From positions 281,089 to 345,088 of the forward strand of contig NZ_JAHKQR010000001.1 in the NCBI RefSeq assembly GCF_018860805.1: DNA of 64,000 nt. The letters run 5' to 3'. This stretch comes from Aestuariibacter sp. A3R04 (GTDB lineage: Bacteria; Pseudomonadota; Gammaproteobacteria; Enterobacterales; Alteromonadaceae). Below the pieces are notes generated by a model that saw nothing but the letters and a program-made list of their open reading frames with translations, was not told the origin of the DNA and searched no databases. Positions 54,608 through 64,000 of this stretch are shown in pieces; within the stretch, counting starts at the first letter, position 1, and every line of letters starts with the position of its first letter. The position numbers and the translations under genes were made by a program.

Positions 54608-56029
54608 TTACTCAATGAGTTGCTTCCGCACCAGGTTCTTCCCATCGCGACGGGCTTGATATAAAGCATCTTCAGCATTGGCAGTGACTTCGTTCAACGG
54701 CCTTTGTGTGGCTGTGAATGAAACGCCAAAGGAGCCGGTTAATTGAATTTGAGGTTGTAAGTCATCGGTGTCCATCGTGGCGATACCGTGACGTAAGCTC
54801 TGTGCGATCTCCATGGCCTCGTGAGGCCCGGTTTCCGGAAGGAGAATTATGAATTCTTCGCTGCTCCAGCGCCCAACAAGGTCTTTCGTACGCACTGAGG
54901 TAACCAGGAAGCCGGCGATGAAATCCAGGACGTCGTCGCCCGTATTCCGGCCGTAGGTATCGTTAATGCGAGAGAAATTATCCACGCCAACTATGATCAC
55001 ACTCAGAGACTTAAATTCTTCCAGCATGGTTTTGTACTGTACTTCCACTTTCTTGCGGTCGGGTAGCCGTTGGCTATTTCGCAGGTGCAGTTCCGGTTGC
55101 ATGTCTTTTCTGAAATAGTATAGAAGGTGGTAAATCATCATGAACAACGAGAATACAACCACTAACAAGGTCACTACGCTGATAACAAACGCTTTGGAAA
55201 TATCTGCCTTTCGCTTATCCAACGGGCTTAGCAAATATACTGTCCAGTTAAACTGGTTCAGTTTTACTTCGGCTATCAGGTATTCCTGCTGGTCGATGGT
55301 AACCAAGCGATTATTCAATGCCCGCTGATCTCGCACATCAATAGGTAAACTGGCATACCAGGTCAATTCCGATAAATTAGTGAAATCTGAATACTCGGCC
55401 ATGAGTGCGGAATCAGACGATAACATAATGTCGCCATTTTCATCGACGAAAAGAAAGTCGTAGCCATATTGCTGCTTGTAAGAATCAAAAATGTTGATGA
55501 AACTTTTTAAACTTTTTCCAATGCCAAAAAAGCCCAAAAATTCGTTATCTTCATTGTAAATTTTTATGTCGATATAGAAATGGGTATCTTCCCATTTTCC
55601 GATGTCTGCTACGGCGCGTTCAGGGCGTTCCTTGTACTTGAAGTACCAGTTCACCTGGCCTTTTTCCAATGCTAATGTAGTGCCGTCAGAGTTGTATTGC
55701 ATGCGGGCTTTTTCACTGGCAATGAAAAAATATAATCCGAACTCATTTTTCAAACGGGTAAGCGTGTTGAATATTTCCGTTTCGTCTAATTGATCTTGGT
55801 CCATCAGTTGAACAAGCTCCTGGGAGCGGCCCAGCGCTTCAGACACGTGCAAAGGTTTAAGGAGCTGACTGACGATAAGTGAAATGGCCGGAGAGAGCGA
55901 TTGCTGTTGAGCGCGACTCTGTTCGGCAACAATTTGATTCACGCTGAAATGCACCAGTGTGACAATGGCAATGACCACCACTGCAAACAACAACAGTATA
56001 CTTCGATGGAGGGTCCTGAATGTTTTCAC
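54608..56029 (-). CDS. Membrane GGDEF-domain protein with Cache-like sensor
   Basis: 473 residues, GTG start. Transmembrane helices near 10-32 and about 275-300 flank an extracytoplasmic domain with a Cache-like pattern (VNWYFKYKER, HFYIDIKIYNEDNEFLGFFG shown in parts, GIGKSLKSF). The GGDEF domain lies about 330-473. The signature reads RWSSEEF, so Ser-Ser replaces the Gly-Gly of the active loop, while the inhibitory RxxD site (RTKD, five residues before) is intact. Serine at the first position is tolerated in known active enzymes; with both changed, activity is uncertain. Synthesis or sensing of cyclic di-GMP is the possible role. Confidence 0.88.
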   Translation of the reverse strand: MKTFRTLHRSILLLFAVVVIAIVTLVHFSVNQIVAEQSRAQQQSLSPAISLIVSQLLKPLHVSEALGRSQELVQLMDQDQLDETEIFNTLTRLKNEFGLYFFIASEKARMQYNSDGTTLALEKGQVNWYFKYKERPERAVADIGKWEDTHFYIDIKIYNEDNEFLGFFGIGKSLKSFINIFDSYKQQYGYDFLFVDENGDIMLSSDSALMAEYSDFTNLSELTWYASLPIDVRDQRALNNRLVTIDQQEYLIAEVKLNQFNWTVYLLSPLDKRKADISKAFVISVVTLLVVVFSLFMMIYHLLYYFRKDMQPELHLRNSQRLPDRKKVEVQYKTMLEEFKSLSVIIVGVDNFSRINDTYGRNTGDDVLDFIAGFLVTSVRTKDLVGRWSSEEFIILLPETGPHEAMEIAQSLRHGIATMDTDDLQPQIQLTGSFGVSFTATQRPLNEVTANAEDALYQARRDGKNLVRKQLIE

Positions 56030-56241
56030 AGAGTGCTCGCTCTCCTTGGCTTATTCTGGCAAAGATATTGACGACGGTGTCAGCGTCAAAGTATAACGTT
56101 TAGCCCGTTAAACTACTAGCCAGACAAAAGGATAAGAGACGGCGTGATTAATTTTGTGGTGTCGTATCGCTGACTTGTCATTCGTCCTTGGTTACACTTG
56201 GTAACGTTCAATAAAATTACAGCTTATTTTAAGGATATAAC

Positions 56242-57600
56242 ATGGCTTTTTCTGTAGTGGTACTTGCTGCCGGCAAGGGCACGCGTATGAAATCTTCTTT
56301 GCCAAAAGTACTTCATCCCATTGGCGGTATACCAATGGTGCAGCGCATTGTTAATAACGCCGAGTCCCTGGATGCCACCGCTGTGCATCTGGTTTATGGT
56401 CATGGTGGCGACCAACTGAAAGCCAGTGTTACAGGCAAACAAATTAACTGGTGTCTGCAGGAAGAGCAGTTGGGCACAGGCCACGCGGTTCAGCAGGCAG
56501 TGCCGCATATCTCCGATAAGGAAGATGTAATGGTGCTGGTGGGGGATGCCCCATTAATTCAAACTGCTACTTTGCAAAGATTGGCGGACGTTAAAGCGAC
56601 GTGTGATCTGGCCCTGTTAACCGTGGAGCTGGCCGATCCTACCGGCATGGGGCGTATTGTTAGAGAGAATGGCAATATTACCGCAATTGTGGAACACAAA
56701 GATGCCACCGATGCACAGCGTGAAATAAAAGAAATTAACACGGGTATGATGATGATGTCCGGTGTCGATTTAAAACGTTGGCTGAAAAACCTCGATAGCA
56801 ATAATGCCCAGGGCGAGCTTTATTTAACGGATGTTATTGCGATGGCTGCAGCCGAAGGCAAAGTCATAAAAGCGGCACAGCCGGATGCGGTAGAAGAAGT
56901 GGAAGGTATTAATAACCGCGCCCAACTCGCGGCATTAGAACGTGCATTACAGGCTCGGCAGGCCCACGCACTGATGATGGATGGTGTGACGCTGGCTGAT
57001 CCGGCGCGTTTGGATATTCGCGGAGAGGTTATTGCCGGACAGGATGTGTCTATTGACATCAACGTAGTGATTACCGGCAAGGTGGTATTGGGAAATAACG
57101 TGCGCATTGGTCCCAATTGTTTGCTAACTAATTGCACCGTCGCCGATAATGCTGTCATTGAAGCAAATAGCATTATTGACGGCGCGGATGTAGGGGAATG
57201 CTGTACTGTCGGCCCGTTCGGTCGGTTGCGCCCGGGTGCGGTAATGAAAGCCCAGTCAAAAGTGGGTAATTTTGTTGAAATGAAGAAGGCTACTTTGGGC
57301 GAAGGGGCGAAAGCAAATCATCTTACCTACCTCGGCGATGCAGAGGTCGGGGATGGGGCAAACATTGGTGCGGGTACCATTACGTGTAACTACGACGGCG
57401 TGAATAAGTCAAAAACCCGCATTGGCAAGAACGCCTTTATCGGTTCTAACTCGTCATTAGTGGCACCGGTGGAAATTGGCGACAACGCCACTGTGGGAGC
57501 TGGTTCCACCGTCACCACGAGTGTTGATGACAACGCTCTGGCAGTAGCGCGAGCCCGTCAACGCAATATTCAAGACTGGCCAAGACCAACAAAAAAATAG
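56242..57600 (+). CDS. glmU: Bifunctional UDP-GlcNAc pyrophosphorylase / GlcN-1-P acetyltransferase
   Basis: 452 residues. The N-terminal nucleotidyltransferase has LAAGKGTRMKSSLPKVLHPI and later GDAPLI. The C-terminal left-handed beta-helix has hexapeptide repeats from about residue 255 (NVRIGPNCLLTNCTV, VGDGANIGAGTITCNYDG shown in parts). It makes UDP-GlcNAc for peptidoglycan and LPS. The ribosome site AAGGATATAAC precedes the ATG. A good terminator follows, and glmS lies 2 kb downstream. Confidence 0.97.
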   Translation: MAFSVVVLAAGKGTRMKSSLPKVLHPIGGIPMVQRIVNNAESLDATAVHLVYGHGGDQLKASVTGKQINWCLQEEQLGTGHAVQQAVPHISDKEDVMVLVGDAPLIQTATLQRLADVKATCDLALLTVELADPTGMGRIVRENGNITAIVEHKDATDAQREIKEINTGMMMMSGVDLKRWLKNLDSNNAQGELYLTDVIAMAAAEGKVIKAAQPDAVEEVEGINNRAQLAALERALQARQAHALMMDGVTLADPARLDIRGEVIAGQDVSIDINVVITGKVVLGNNVRIGPNCLLTNCTVADNAVIEANSIIDGADVGECCTVGPFGRLRPGAVMKAQSKVGNFVEMKKATLGEGAKANHLTYLGDAEVGDGANIGAGTITCNYDGVNKSKTRIGKNAFIGSNSSLVAPVEIGDNATVGAGSTVTTSVDDNALAVARARQRNIQDWPRPTKK

Positions 57601-57647
57601 ACTCTATCTATCATGGCTTTGTACCATGGAAATAGATGCGTTACAGT

Positions 57648-57677
57648 GCCAGCATTGTGTAAACATGCTGGCTTTTT
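57648..57677 (+). terminator. Rho-independent terminator of glmU
   Basis: GCCAGCAT (57648-57655) pairs with ATGCTGGC (57665-57672) and is followed by TTTTT. The next start codon is only 4 bases beyond, so this hairpin also sits in the leader of the oxidoreductase gene. Confidence 0.8.
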
Positions 57678-57680
57678 AAT

Positions 57681-58727
57681 ATGATTAACACTGTGTTGGT
57701 TGGGTTTGGCTTTTCTGCAACCACCTTTCACCTTCCTTTCTTGTCCCATCTTGCCAATTTTCGCATCAAGGCTGTGGTGTCGTCCCGTCCCGATGAAGTG
57801 GCTGCTGTTCTTCCCGATGTACCGGTGTTCCGTTCACTGACTAAAGCGTTGGAAACCGGGCATACGGATTTAGTTGTCATTACTACTCCAAACGTCTATC
57901 ACGCCATGCAGGCCAGACAAGCGTTGAGTGCAGGGTGTCATGTGCTGGTGGAAAAGCCCTTTACCTTAAGCAGTGTTGATGCCAAGGAACTGGTTGCTAT
58001 GGCTAACGCCAAGCAGCGAAAGTTGTGTATATATCACAACCGTCGATTCGACGGCGACTTTCTTACAGTAAAAGCATTAATGGCATCGGGACGCTTGGGC
58101 AACGTGAAGCGCTTCACTTCCCGTTTTGATCGCTTTCGCCCGCGGCCGAGGGACAGGTGGCGGGAAAATGCGGGGCCGGGTGCCGGGATTTTTTGGGATT
58201 TAGGTCCTCACCTTATCGATCAGGCATTGCAACTTTTCGGCGCACCAACACAAATAACTGCAGATATTCAAATTGCCCGGGAAGGCGGAGAAAGCGACGA
58301 TTGTTTTGACCTCACGCTGCATTACGGAGATAAAACAGTGCTGCTGGGCAGCTCGCCGTTTCAGGCGGGAAAAACATTGCGCTTCGATGTGCAAGGTGAT
58401 ACCGCCAGCTTTAGAAAGTTTGGCCTTGACCCGCAAGAAAGCCAACTCAAAGCTGGCGTGCACATAGGCAGTGAAGGTTGGGCTCAAACACCCCAGGAAG
58501 AACACGGGGAGTTGAGCTCGGAGGTTGCCAGTGACATTGTTATGACTGAGCAGGGGCAATACCAGACTTTTTATCAACAATTGGCCGACGCACTACAAAG
58601 TGAGTGCCCGCTACCGGTTGATGGCGCTTCTGTGGTACCCGTGATACAGCTTATAGAACTGGCGTTCGAAAGCGCTGAAACTGGGAAAACCATGCCGGTA
58701 TACCTGGATATGAAAGAAAATAACTAA
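57681..58727 (+). CDS. Gfo/Idh/MocA-family oxidoreductase
   Basis: 348 residues. The Rossmann motif VGFGFSATTFHLPFL is near the N-terminus, followed by VVITTPNVYHAMQA, the catalytic-lysine motif HVLVEKPFTL near residue 92 and WRENAGPGAGIFWDLGPHLIDQ (shown here by parts: GPGAGIFWDLGPHLIDQ) near 170. It looks like the YdgJ/scyllo-inositol dehydrogenase branch of NAD(P)-dependent dehydrogenases; substrate unknown. It lacks its own clear ribosome site because of the terminator just upstream. Confidence 0.88.
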   Translation: MINTVLVGFGFSATTFHLPFLSHLANFRIKAVVSSRPDEVAAVLPDVPVFRSLTKALETGHTDLVVITTPNVYHAMQARQALSAGCHVLVEKPFTLSSVDAKELVAMANAKQRKLCIYHNRRFDGDFLTVKALMASGRLGNVKRFTSRFDRFRPRPRDRWRENAGPGAGIFWDLGPHLIDQALQLFGAPTQITADIQIAREGGESDDCFDLTLHYGDKTVLLGSSPFQAGKTLRFDVQGDTASFRKFGLDPQESQLKAGVHIGSEGWAQTPQEEHGELSSEVASDIVMTEQGQYQTFYQQLADALQSECPLPVDGASVVPVIQLIELAFESAETGKTMPVYLDMKENN

Positions 58728-58792
58728 AAAAACTTGCATAACGAAACTTTTGCTGCTTTATTTGTTTCAAATCGTAATTTACAAGTTTCGAA

Positions 58793-59590
58793 ATGCAAAA
58801 GCGAAATACTCAGCAGCGCAGGGATGATATTGTTGAATGGGTGAATCAGACTGGGCACGTTCATGTTGATGAAATGGCTGCCCGGTTTGGTACATCTCAA
58901 GTAACCATACGTAAAGATTTGGCAGCCCTGGCTCATGAAAAACGCGTGCTCCGCGAGTTTGGCGGTGCTGCACCCATGCCTGCATCTTCGCCTGCGACAA
59001 CACCGAATGTCGTGGTTGGCGGAATGCCGTCTGCGAAAGCCGGCATTGGCAAACGGGCAGCTGAGTTCGTTTCCGATGGTGACAAACTCATTATTGATTG
59101 CGGCAATACCACTGCCGCGTTACTGCCTTTTCTTACGCAGAACAAACTGGTTGTCATGACCAACTCTCTGCACGCAGCGAACACGCTCACCGCTGCGTCC
59201 AATGAACCCACAGTATTAATGACTGGCGGTACCTGGGATGCCCACTCTCAGTCTTTTCAAGGCAATATGGCAGAGAAAATGATTAGCGCTTACAGTTTTG
59301 ATACGGCATTCATCGGCGCTTCCGGCCTTGATGTGGAGCGGGGTTCTACCACATTGAACGAACTAACCGGGTTGTCGAAAGCCATGGCCAACGTGGCCCG
59401 ACGGGTAGTGGTGCTGGCGGAATCAAATAAATTTTTTCATCGCATGCCTAACCTGGAATTGCCCTGGGAAGACATCGATATGCTGATAACCGATGCAAAC
59501 ATCAGCGACCAAATTAAACAACAACTTGAAGCGCGGGGCGTAACACTTATGGTTACTCCTGTGGAGGGAGATTCATCATGTGTGGAATAG
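58793..59590 (+). CDS. DeoR-family regulator overlapping glmS
   Basis: 265 residues. The N-terminal winged helix carries [19 protein letters not shown]. The sensor domain has [26 protein letters not shown] and [10 protein letters not shown]. Its last 13 bp overlap the glmS start, so the two are translationally coupled, and control of glmS and amino-sugar supply is likely, with an amino-sugar phosphate as effector. Upstream (58740-58795) are CGAAAC, GTTTCAAATCG and GTTTCGAAA, the TTTCG-type elements DeoR regulators often bind, so autoregulation is plausible. It differs from the DeoR regulator at 24628, whose candidate sites are GATT-based. Confidence 0.88.
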   Translation: MQKRNTQQRRDDIVEWVNQTGHVHVDEMAARFGTSQVTIRKDLAALAHEKRVLREFGGAAPMPASSPATTPNVVVGGMPSAKAGIGKRAAEFVSDGDKLIIDCGNTTAALLPFLTQNKLVVMTNSLHAANTLTAASNEPTVLMTGGTWDAHSQSFQGNMAEKMISAYSFDTAFIGASGLDVERGSTTLNELTGLSKAMANVARRVVVLAESNKFFHRMPNLELPWEDIDMLITDANISDQIKQQLEARGVTLMVTPVEGDSSCVE

Positions 59591-61410
59591 TAGGCGCTGT
59601 TGCCGAACGAAATGTAGTGGAAATTTTGTTAGAAGGACTTAAACGTCTGGAGTATCGCGGTTATGACTCCGCTGGCGTTGCCCTTTTGCAGCCGAGTGGC
59701 GAGCTAACCCGAATTCGTCGCACTGGAAAAGTTCAGGAACTGGCTGACGCCGTTGCCGAGGACAGTGCGCTTGGTTCAACAGGTATTGCCCATACACGCT
59801 GGGCTACACACGGTGGTGTTACCGAGCGGAATGCCCACCCGCATTGCTCATCAGAACGCATTTCTGTCGTACACAACGGCATCATAGAAAACTACCTGGC
59901 ACTGCGTGAAGCACTTACTCAGCAAGGATATACTTTCACCAGTGACACTGACACTGAAACCATTGCTCATACTGTGCACGCTGAAATGCAAAAAGGAAAG
60001 TCCTTGCTGGCGGCGGTGCAAAACAGTGTTAAGCAGTTCCACGGCGCCTACGGTACCGTAGTCATGGATAGCGAAGACCCGTCCAGGGTTGTGGTTGCCC
60101 GCTCTGGCAGCCCGTTGGTAATTGGTTTGGGGCTGGGTGAAAACTTTATCGCCTCTGATCAAATGGCATTGTTGCCGGTTACCCGCCGGTTTATCTTCTT
60201 AGAAGAAGGTGACGTGGCTGAAATTACCCGTCGGGAAGTCAGCGTATATGATGCGAATGGCGAACCGGTTAAACGCGAAGTGATTGAATCTAACATCGAG
60301 CACGACGCAGGTGATAAGGGCGGCTGCCGCCACTATATGCTTAAAGAAATTCACGAGCAGCCTACCGTAGTTCGCAATGCCCTGCAAAATCGCCTAGGTG
60401 AGAGCGGTCTCGTGGCTGATATCTTTGGTGCCGGTGCCGACGATATTTTGTCGAAGGTTAAGCACGTGCAAATTATTGCCTGCGGCACCAGTTATCACGC
60501 TGGCATGACAGCGCGATATTGGCTGGAGCAATATGCCAATGTGTCGTGTAACGTGGAAATTGCCTCGGAATTCCGCTATCGCAAGTCTGTCGTTCACCAA
60601 AACAGCCTGCTAGTTACTATTTCACAATCGGGTGAAACTGCCGATACGCTGGCTGCCCTGCGCTTGGCCAAAGAAGTGGGCTATATGGCTAGCCTGACGA
60701 TTTGCAACGTGCCTGGCTCATCCCTGGTACGCGAGTCTGATTTGGCCTTTATGACCCGGGCTGGGGCTGAAATCGGCGTGGCTTCTACCAAAGCCTTTAC
60801 CACCCAGCTTACGGCTTTTTTAATGCTCACTCTGGCAGTGGGCAAGTACAATGGACTGAGCGAAGCAGACAGTAGTAGTATTGTAAAAGCCCTGCACAGC
60901 CTGCCAGCAAAACTGGAAGAAACCCTGGCCATTACCCAGGGTATTGAAGATTTAGCCGAAGAATTTGCCGATAAAAACCATTCCCTGTTCTTAGGGAGAG
61001 GTGATCAATACCCCATTGCCATGGAAGGGGCACTAAAACTCAAAGAAATTTCCTACATTCATGCAGAAGCTTACGCCTCAGGCGAGCTCAAACACGGCCC
61101 ACTGGCCCTGATTGATGATGAAATGCCGGTGATTGTGGTTGCCCCCAACAACGAACTGCTGGAGAAGCTTAAATCTAACGTGGAAGAAGTGCGCGCACGA
61201 GGCGGCATCATGTATGTATTCGCCGACCGCGATGCCAGGTTTGCCAGCGATGACACCATGCGCGTGATTAACGTACCTCACTGCGAAGCGCCCATTGCGC
61301 CCATTGTGTACACCTTGCCGCTACAGTTGTTGTCGTACTATGTGGCACTGATCAAAGGTACTGATGTGGACCAACCCCGTAACTTGGCGAAATCGGTGAC
61401 AGTTGAGTGA
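59578..61410 (+). CDS. glmS: Glutamine-fructose-6-phosphate aminotransferase
   Basis: 610 residues, standard length. The N-terminal nucleophile C2 follows Met ([11 protein letters not shown]), and the glutaminase domain has [14 protein letters not shown] ([11 protein letters not shown]). Two SIS isomerase domains follow ([10 protein letters not shown] near residue 301, SQSGETADT near 347, [18 protein letters not shown] near 475), ending NLAKSVTVE. It makes GlcN-6-P for cell-wall precursors. GGAGGGAG precedes the ATG inside the end of the regulator gene. No glmS ribozyme or GlmZ-type site was looked for beyond the eye. Confidence 0.97.
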   Translation: MCGIVGAVAERNVVEILLEGLKRLEYRGYDSAGVALLQPSGELTRIRRTGKVQELADAVAEDSALGSTGIAHTRWATHGGVTERNAHPHCSSERISVVHNGIIENYLALREALTQQGYTFTSDTDTETIAHTVHAEMQKGKSLLAAVQNSVKQFHGAYGTVVMDSEDPSRVVVARSGSPLVIGLGLGENFIASDQMALLPVTRRFIFLEEGDVAEITRREVSVYDANGEPVKREVIESNIEHDAGDKGGCRHYMLKEIHEQPTVVRNALQNRLGESGLVADIFGAGADDILSKVKHVQIIACGTSYHAGMTARYWLEQYANVSCNVEIASEFRYRKSVVHQNSLLVTISQSGETADTLAALRLAKEVGYMASLTICNVPGSSLVRESDLAFMTRAGAEIGVASTKAFTTQLTAFLMLTLAVGKYNGLSEADSSSIVKALHSLPAKLEETLAITQGIEDLAEEFADKNHSLFLGRGDQYPIAMEGALKLKEISYIHAEAYASGELKHGPLALIDDEMPVIVVAPNNELLEKLKSNVEEVRARGGIMYVFADRDARFASDDTMRVINVPHCEAPIAPIVYTLPLQLLSYYVALIKGTDVDQPRNLAKSVTVE

Positions 61411-61790
61411 TGAGAGCTAATATTGGATGTTGTAGTGTCACATCCAAACTAAGTTGGAAAGTACCTATTTAGGCAAATTATATTTAAAGGCCTGAAAGTC
61501 ATGCCGATGTCTCATTAGAGTAATAAAAAACCAGCTACAAAATGCAGCTGGTTTTTTGGATCTAGGTTAGGCGGTGACTCTTTACACATATCCAGCGGGC
61601 TTAGTTTTTAACTTTTTACCGCTGCTATATGCGTTTCCAATCTCTCTTGTCCACTTCACCTTAACAAGGAAAACTGAATGTAGGTCTCGTCAATGCCAGA
61701 AAAAATTCCAGATATCAAAAGGTAATGAAAATTGTTTTCATTTGTATCGTTTGATAGGTTATTGGAGTAAGAAATACCGAGGGAACAAGA
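61411..61790 (+). other. Intergenic region after glmS
   Basis: 380 bp with no credible gene. It holds the glmS terminator at 61525-61557; the rest is the leader of the secreted protein at 61791. Confidence 0.45.
61525..61557 (+). terminator. Rho-independent terminator of glmS
   Basis: AAAAAACCAGCT (61525-61536) pairs with AGCTGGTTTTTT (61546-61557) around a 9-base loop, 115 bp after the glmS stop. The A-run lets it act on both strands. Confidence 0.85.
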
Positions 61791-62636
61791 ATGAAAAAAG
61801 CGGTCAATGTCATCTCCATTTTATTGCTATCGTGCCTTTGGCCTTTAACTGGACTCGCAAAGGAAGTATTTAAAGAATGTAACGCATGCTCTGTATCTGA
61901 AAGAAAAGGCGTGGCTACTGGGTGGGGAACGAGCAATCTGACGTATCAAGATGTAGTTAACAATACAGTCCAAAAAGTTACTATTATTGATCTTGCTGAG
62001 AGGGAGGCGAGCACTTTCAATGTTAGCGCGAAATTAGTGCAACTACCTAATGGCTACCCAAATGCTATAGTGGGCGAGGCGATAGAAGCATCTACATCGG
62101 TTTTTGTAAAACAAGAGATGTCAAAATTAGATGCGGCGTTTGTATCATTCAAAGATGATGTACAAAGCAAGTCTATACCATCAGAACTAATTCCCGATGC
62201 ATGGCAGTTCGTCAATTGTGCATACTGTGAAAATGATTTGAGTGACTATTTAAATGCTCAATTGAGATACCAAACAGAAACGCTAGCCCGTCAGATCTTA
62301 ACCGTAGGGAATTTATTTGGTATCTCCACCACCGGGCTTCCTAATAAATACAAAGTTCCACTAGAAAGTGGCGGGTATGTTGTTATTGAAGCGAAACTCT
62401 ATAATGAGCCAAGTGAGTTACGTATTGAAGTTAAAAAAGTGGTGGATAGCGACAATAATTCTGTACCTTTAGTTTCCACAAACCTTCGTAATTTAGTGAT
62501 AAGTTTGAAAACTGCGAATTCGGCGGCAAACGTTAATAGTTACATTAACGTATTCAAGTTCTATGTACCGATGCGCACGGGCACAGTTGTCATACGCGAT
62601 TGTCTACCCGGCGATCACGATCCTTGCAAACAGTAG
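61791..62636 (+). CDS. Secreted protein of unknown function
   Basis: 281 residues with a signal peptide (MKKAVNVISILLLSCLWPLTGLA). A CNAC motif lies near residue 32 and NCAYC near 143; together with a C-terminal pair (RDCLPGDHDPC) they leave six cysteines in the mature protein, so disulfides are likely. The middle is beta-rich (PLESGGYVVIEAKLY). I do not recognise a family. The start has gagggaacaaga before the ATG. It is followed by a receptor remnant on the other strand. Confidence 0.6.
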   Translation: MKKAVNVISILLLSCLWPLTGLAKEVFKECNACSVSERKGVATGWGTSNLTYQDVVNNTVQKVTIIDLAEREASTFNVSAKLVQLPNGYPNAIVGEAIEASTSVFVKQEMSKLDAAFVSFKDDVQSKSIPSELIPDAWQFVNCAYCENDLSDYLNAQLRYQTETLARQILTVGNLFGISTTGLPNKYKVPLESGGYVVIEAKLYNEPSELRIEVKKVVDSDNNSVPLVSTNLRNLVISLKTANSAANVNSYINVFKFYVPMRTGTVVIRDCLPGDHDPCKQ

Positions 62637-62733
62637 TGTCCTATTAAAGGGGAAGTGGACAATCACCACTAACAATGGCTTCTGCAACCTGCTGTTCACT
62701 GTATCTCCCGTTGGTGTAATAAGATCATCGGCA

Positions 62734-63030
62734 TTAGTCTGCGCCATCGGTTAAGAAGTCGATTCTTTCAATCATGGCAAGCGGCAATTGGTTTATATCA
62801 AAGAACTGATTGCCCAGGTTGGTAGCAACCGGAGCAATACCAGCGCGACGACCATTAATAAGAATGAGTGTTGAGCCTGGGCCTAATCCGCGAATATTGA
62901 ACTGAGATTCTTTCAACTTTTCTTTCTGCGTCGCTTTCTTGGGCCTGTATTTCAGCATGAGTACCCAATGCTGTCGTTACAGCAACACATAACGGTAAAT
63001 GCTATATTAGAAACGTCTTCATCAATAGTC
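62734..63030 (-). pseudogene. Remnant of a TonB-dependent receptor (signal and plug pieces)
   Basis: The minus-strand frame from 62958 to 62734 reads SQFNIRGLGPGSTLILINGR and on to IDFLTDGAD, a typical plug segment of Xanthomonas/Alteromonas-type TonB receptors, then stops. Just upstream another frame reads VTTALGTHAEIQAQESDAER and KVERIS, the usual end of a signal peptide and start of the mature receptor. The normal 40-60 residues between the two pieces are missing, and the whole barrel is gone. So an internal deletion plus loss of the 3-prime part broke the gene. Confidence 0.7.
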
Positions 63031-63404
63031 CTCTTTAATCTAGTCAATATTAATTGATATAATAAATAATTCATTAAAATTTAATAATTATAAATATATG
63101 TTTCAATGTTGATTTTGAAGTATTGTTTTGTATCGTTATATTGGTTTGCCTTTATTATGATTTTGTACTAATACTTTATTCTTGATTTTGGGTGTGGTGG
63201 TGATTTTAGCTGTTTTTCTTCTTTCTGATATTTAATTGTATTGAACGAAAAGAGCCTGTTAACGTTATTTAGCGCTACTTAAGACCTCATATCGAAAGAT
63301 CTCATTGATAAAACAAATGCCTGGTATCAACCTGAAAAAGGAAACGTACCCTTCGGTGCGTGATTTAAAAAGCCAGAGCAGTTGTTTTGTTAGGGAGAAG
63401 AGCA
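63031..63404. other. AT-rich gene-free region
   Basis: About 370 bp, very AT-rich at 63040-63240, with no credible gene. It probably holds the promoter of the lipoprotein gene; GGGAG (63392-63396) is the ribosome site. Confidence 0.4.
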
Positions 63405-64000
63405 ATGTTCAATAGTAAGAAAGTGGGGTCGACCGTAGCGGTCGCGACATTTATTTCACTACTCGGCGGTTGTGGCAGCATCGGTAGTGATGATGATACG
63501 TGGTTAACAGGCAATTTTATCGATAGCGCCGTGGAGGGCGTTGAGTACAGAGCGTCGGGTGAGACCGGCATCACAGATGCAGAAGGTACGTTCAGGTATA
63601 AAAAAGGGGATTCTGTCTCGTTTTCCATTGGCGGTATTCAGCTAGGTACGGTCGCGGGAGACACACTTATTACCCCATATTCTTTTTCTGTTTCGGGTGG
63701 TAATGAAGCAACAGACATAGTGATCAACATCGCCCGTTTGCTACAAACCCTGGATGAAGACGGTGATCCTGAAAATGGCATACTCATCACTGAGGCTATT
63801 CGCTTAGAAGCAGAAAACCTGACAATGATGTTAGATCAATCTGCGGAAACTTTTGCCGAAGATAGTGCGGTGGCTGCTGCTTTCACCCAATTGGGTGCAC
63901 ACCTTTCCTATAACTTCGAGCGCGTAAAATCCATTAACGACGCCATGGCACACCTGGATGCCACCCTTTCTGGTGATAGTGGTTCAGACGGCGGAGACAA
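63405..64000 (+). CDS. Large surface lipoprotein, N-terminal part (cut by right edge)
   Basis: The frame opens at ATG 63405 (GGGAGAAG in front) and runs without stop to the window end, giving 198 residues. The signal ends SLLGG-C, a lipobox. The mature start has FIDSAVEGVEYRASGETGIT, then DAEGTFRYKKGDSVSF and IGGIQLGTV, a beta-sandwich repeat common at the N-terminus of large secreted lipoproteins of Alteromonadales. A helical region follows (ATDIVINIARLLQTLDEDGD). Function unknown. Confidence 0.75.
   Translation, partial: MFNSKKVGSTVAVATFISLLGGCGSIGSDDDTWLTGNFIDSAVEGVEYRASGETGITDAEGTFRYKKGDSVSFSIGGIQLGTVAGDTLITPYSFSVSGGNEATDIVINIARLLQTLDEDGDPENGILITEAIRLEAENLTMMLDQSAETFAEDSAVAAAFTQLGAHLSYNFERVKSINDAMAHLDATLSGDSGSDGGD

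Noticed and set aside
1..64000. CRISPR arrays, tRNA or rRNA genes, insertion sequences, phage genes
   Set aside because: None seen by eye on either strand: no regular spacer-repeat pattern, no cloverleaf-like sequence noticed, no transposase or integrase frame.

Overview
The window looks like a chromosomal segment of a marine gammaproteobacterium of the Alteromonadaceae (Alteromonas or a close relative). The pointers are the housekeeping genes on the right (three-gene pntAB transhydrogenase, biosynthetic speA, glmU and glmS with a DeoR regulator), the TonB-dependent receptor, and the sorting-signal types (PEP-CTERM-like and GlyGly-CTERM-like). This placement is a judgement from protein character; no search was run.

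Positions 1 to about 36.6 kb form a polysaccharide utilisation locus whose content fits ulvan, the sulfated rhamnose / glucuronic-iduronic acid / xylose polymer of green algae. Depolymerisation is covered by a PL24-type ulvan lyase (10039-13041), a lipoprotein joining a PL25-like beta-propeller to a heparin-lyase-like domain (2303-4861), a beta-helix protein (13613-15316), a GH106-like alpha-L-rhamnosidase (4981-8316), a GH43 lipoprotein (32607-34424) and three formylglycine sulfatases (8334-9797, 17451-18899, 34404-36596). A partial glycoside hydrolase enters from the left edge. Uptake is by an NCS1-like permease (15666-17375) and a DctPQM TRAP transporter (20038-22825). Unsaturated uronate is handled by KduI, KduD and KdgK (19130-24494). 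Rhamnose is handled by a kinase, a bifunctional rhamnulose-1-P aldolase/dehydrogenase, an isomerase and an FMN lactate dehydrogenase (25763-32080). A DeoR-family regulator (24628-25425) sits between the two catabolic blocks. GATT repeats spaced by exactly 10 bp occur upstream of both blocks and are its candidate operators. KDPG aldolase, an unsaturated glucuronyl hydrolase (GH88/GH105) and the ulvan-type outer-membrane receptor are not in the window.

The most unusual part is 12.8-13.6 kb. The ulvan lyase ends in a type I dockerin with two canonical calcium loops. The next gene, 9 bp downstream, encodes a secreted single cohesin-like domain with a PEP-CTERM-like C-terminal anchor. This reads as a one-enzyme, one-scaffold surface-tethering system, a minimal analogue of a cellulosome.

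From 36.7 kb rightwards the content is core or mixed: a possible 34-residue membrane protein, a histidine kinase paired with a PhnD-like binding protein, a parvulin, a decayed surface-protein fragment, pntA1-pntA2-pntB, a TonB receptor, an M28 peptidase, speA, a serine beta-lactamase-like hydrolase, an Ada-AlkA fusion with ogt, an EamA permease, a GGDEF protein, glmU, a Gfo/Idh/MocA oxidoreductase, a DeoR regulator overlapping glmS, a secreted protein of unknown function, a TonB-receptor remnant and the start of a lipoprotein that runs off the right edge. I saw no rRNA, tRNA, CRISPR array, insertion sequence or phage gene.
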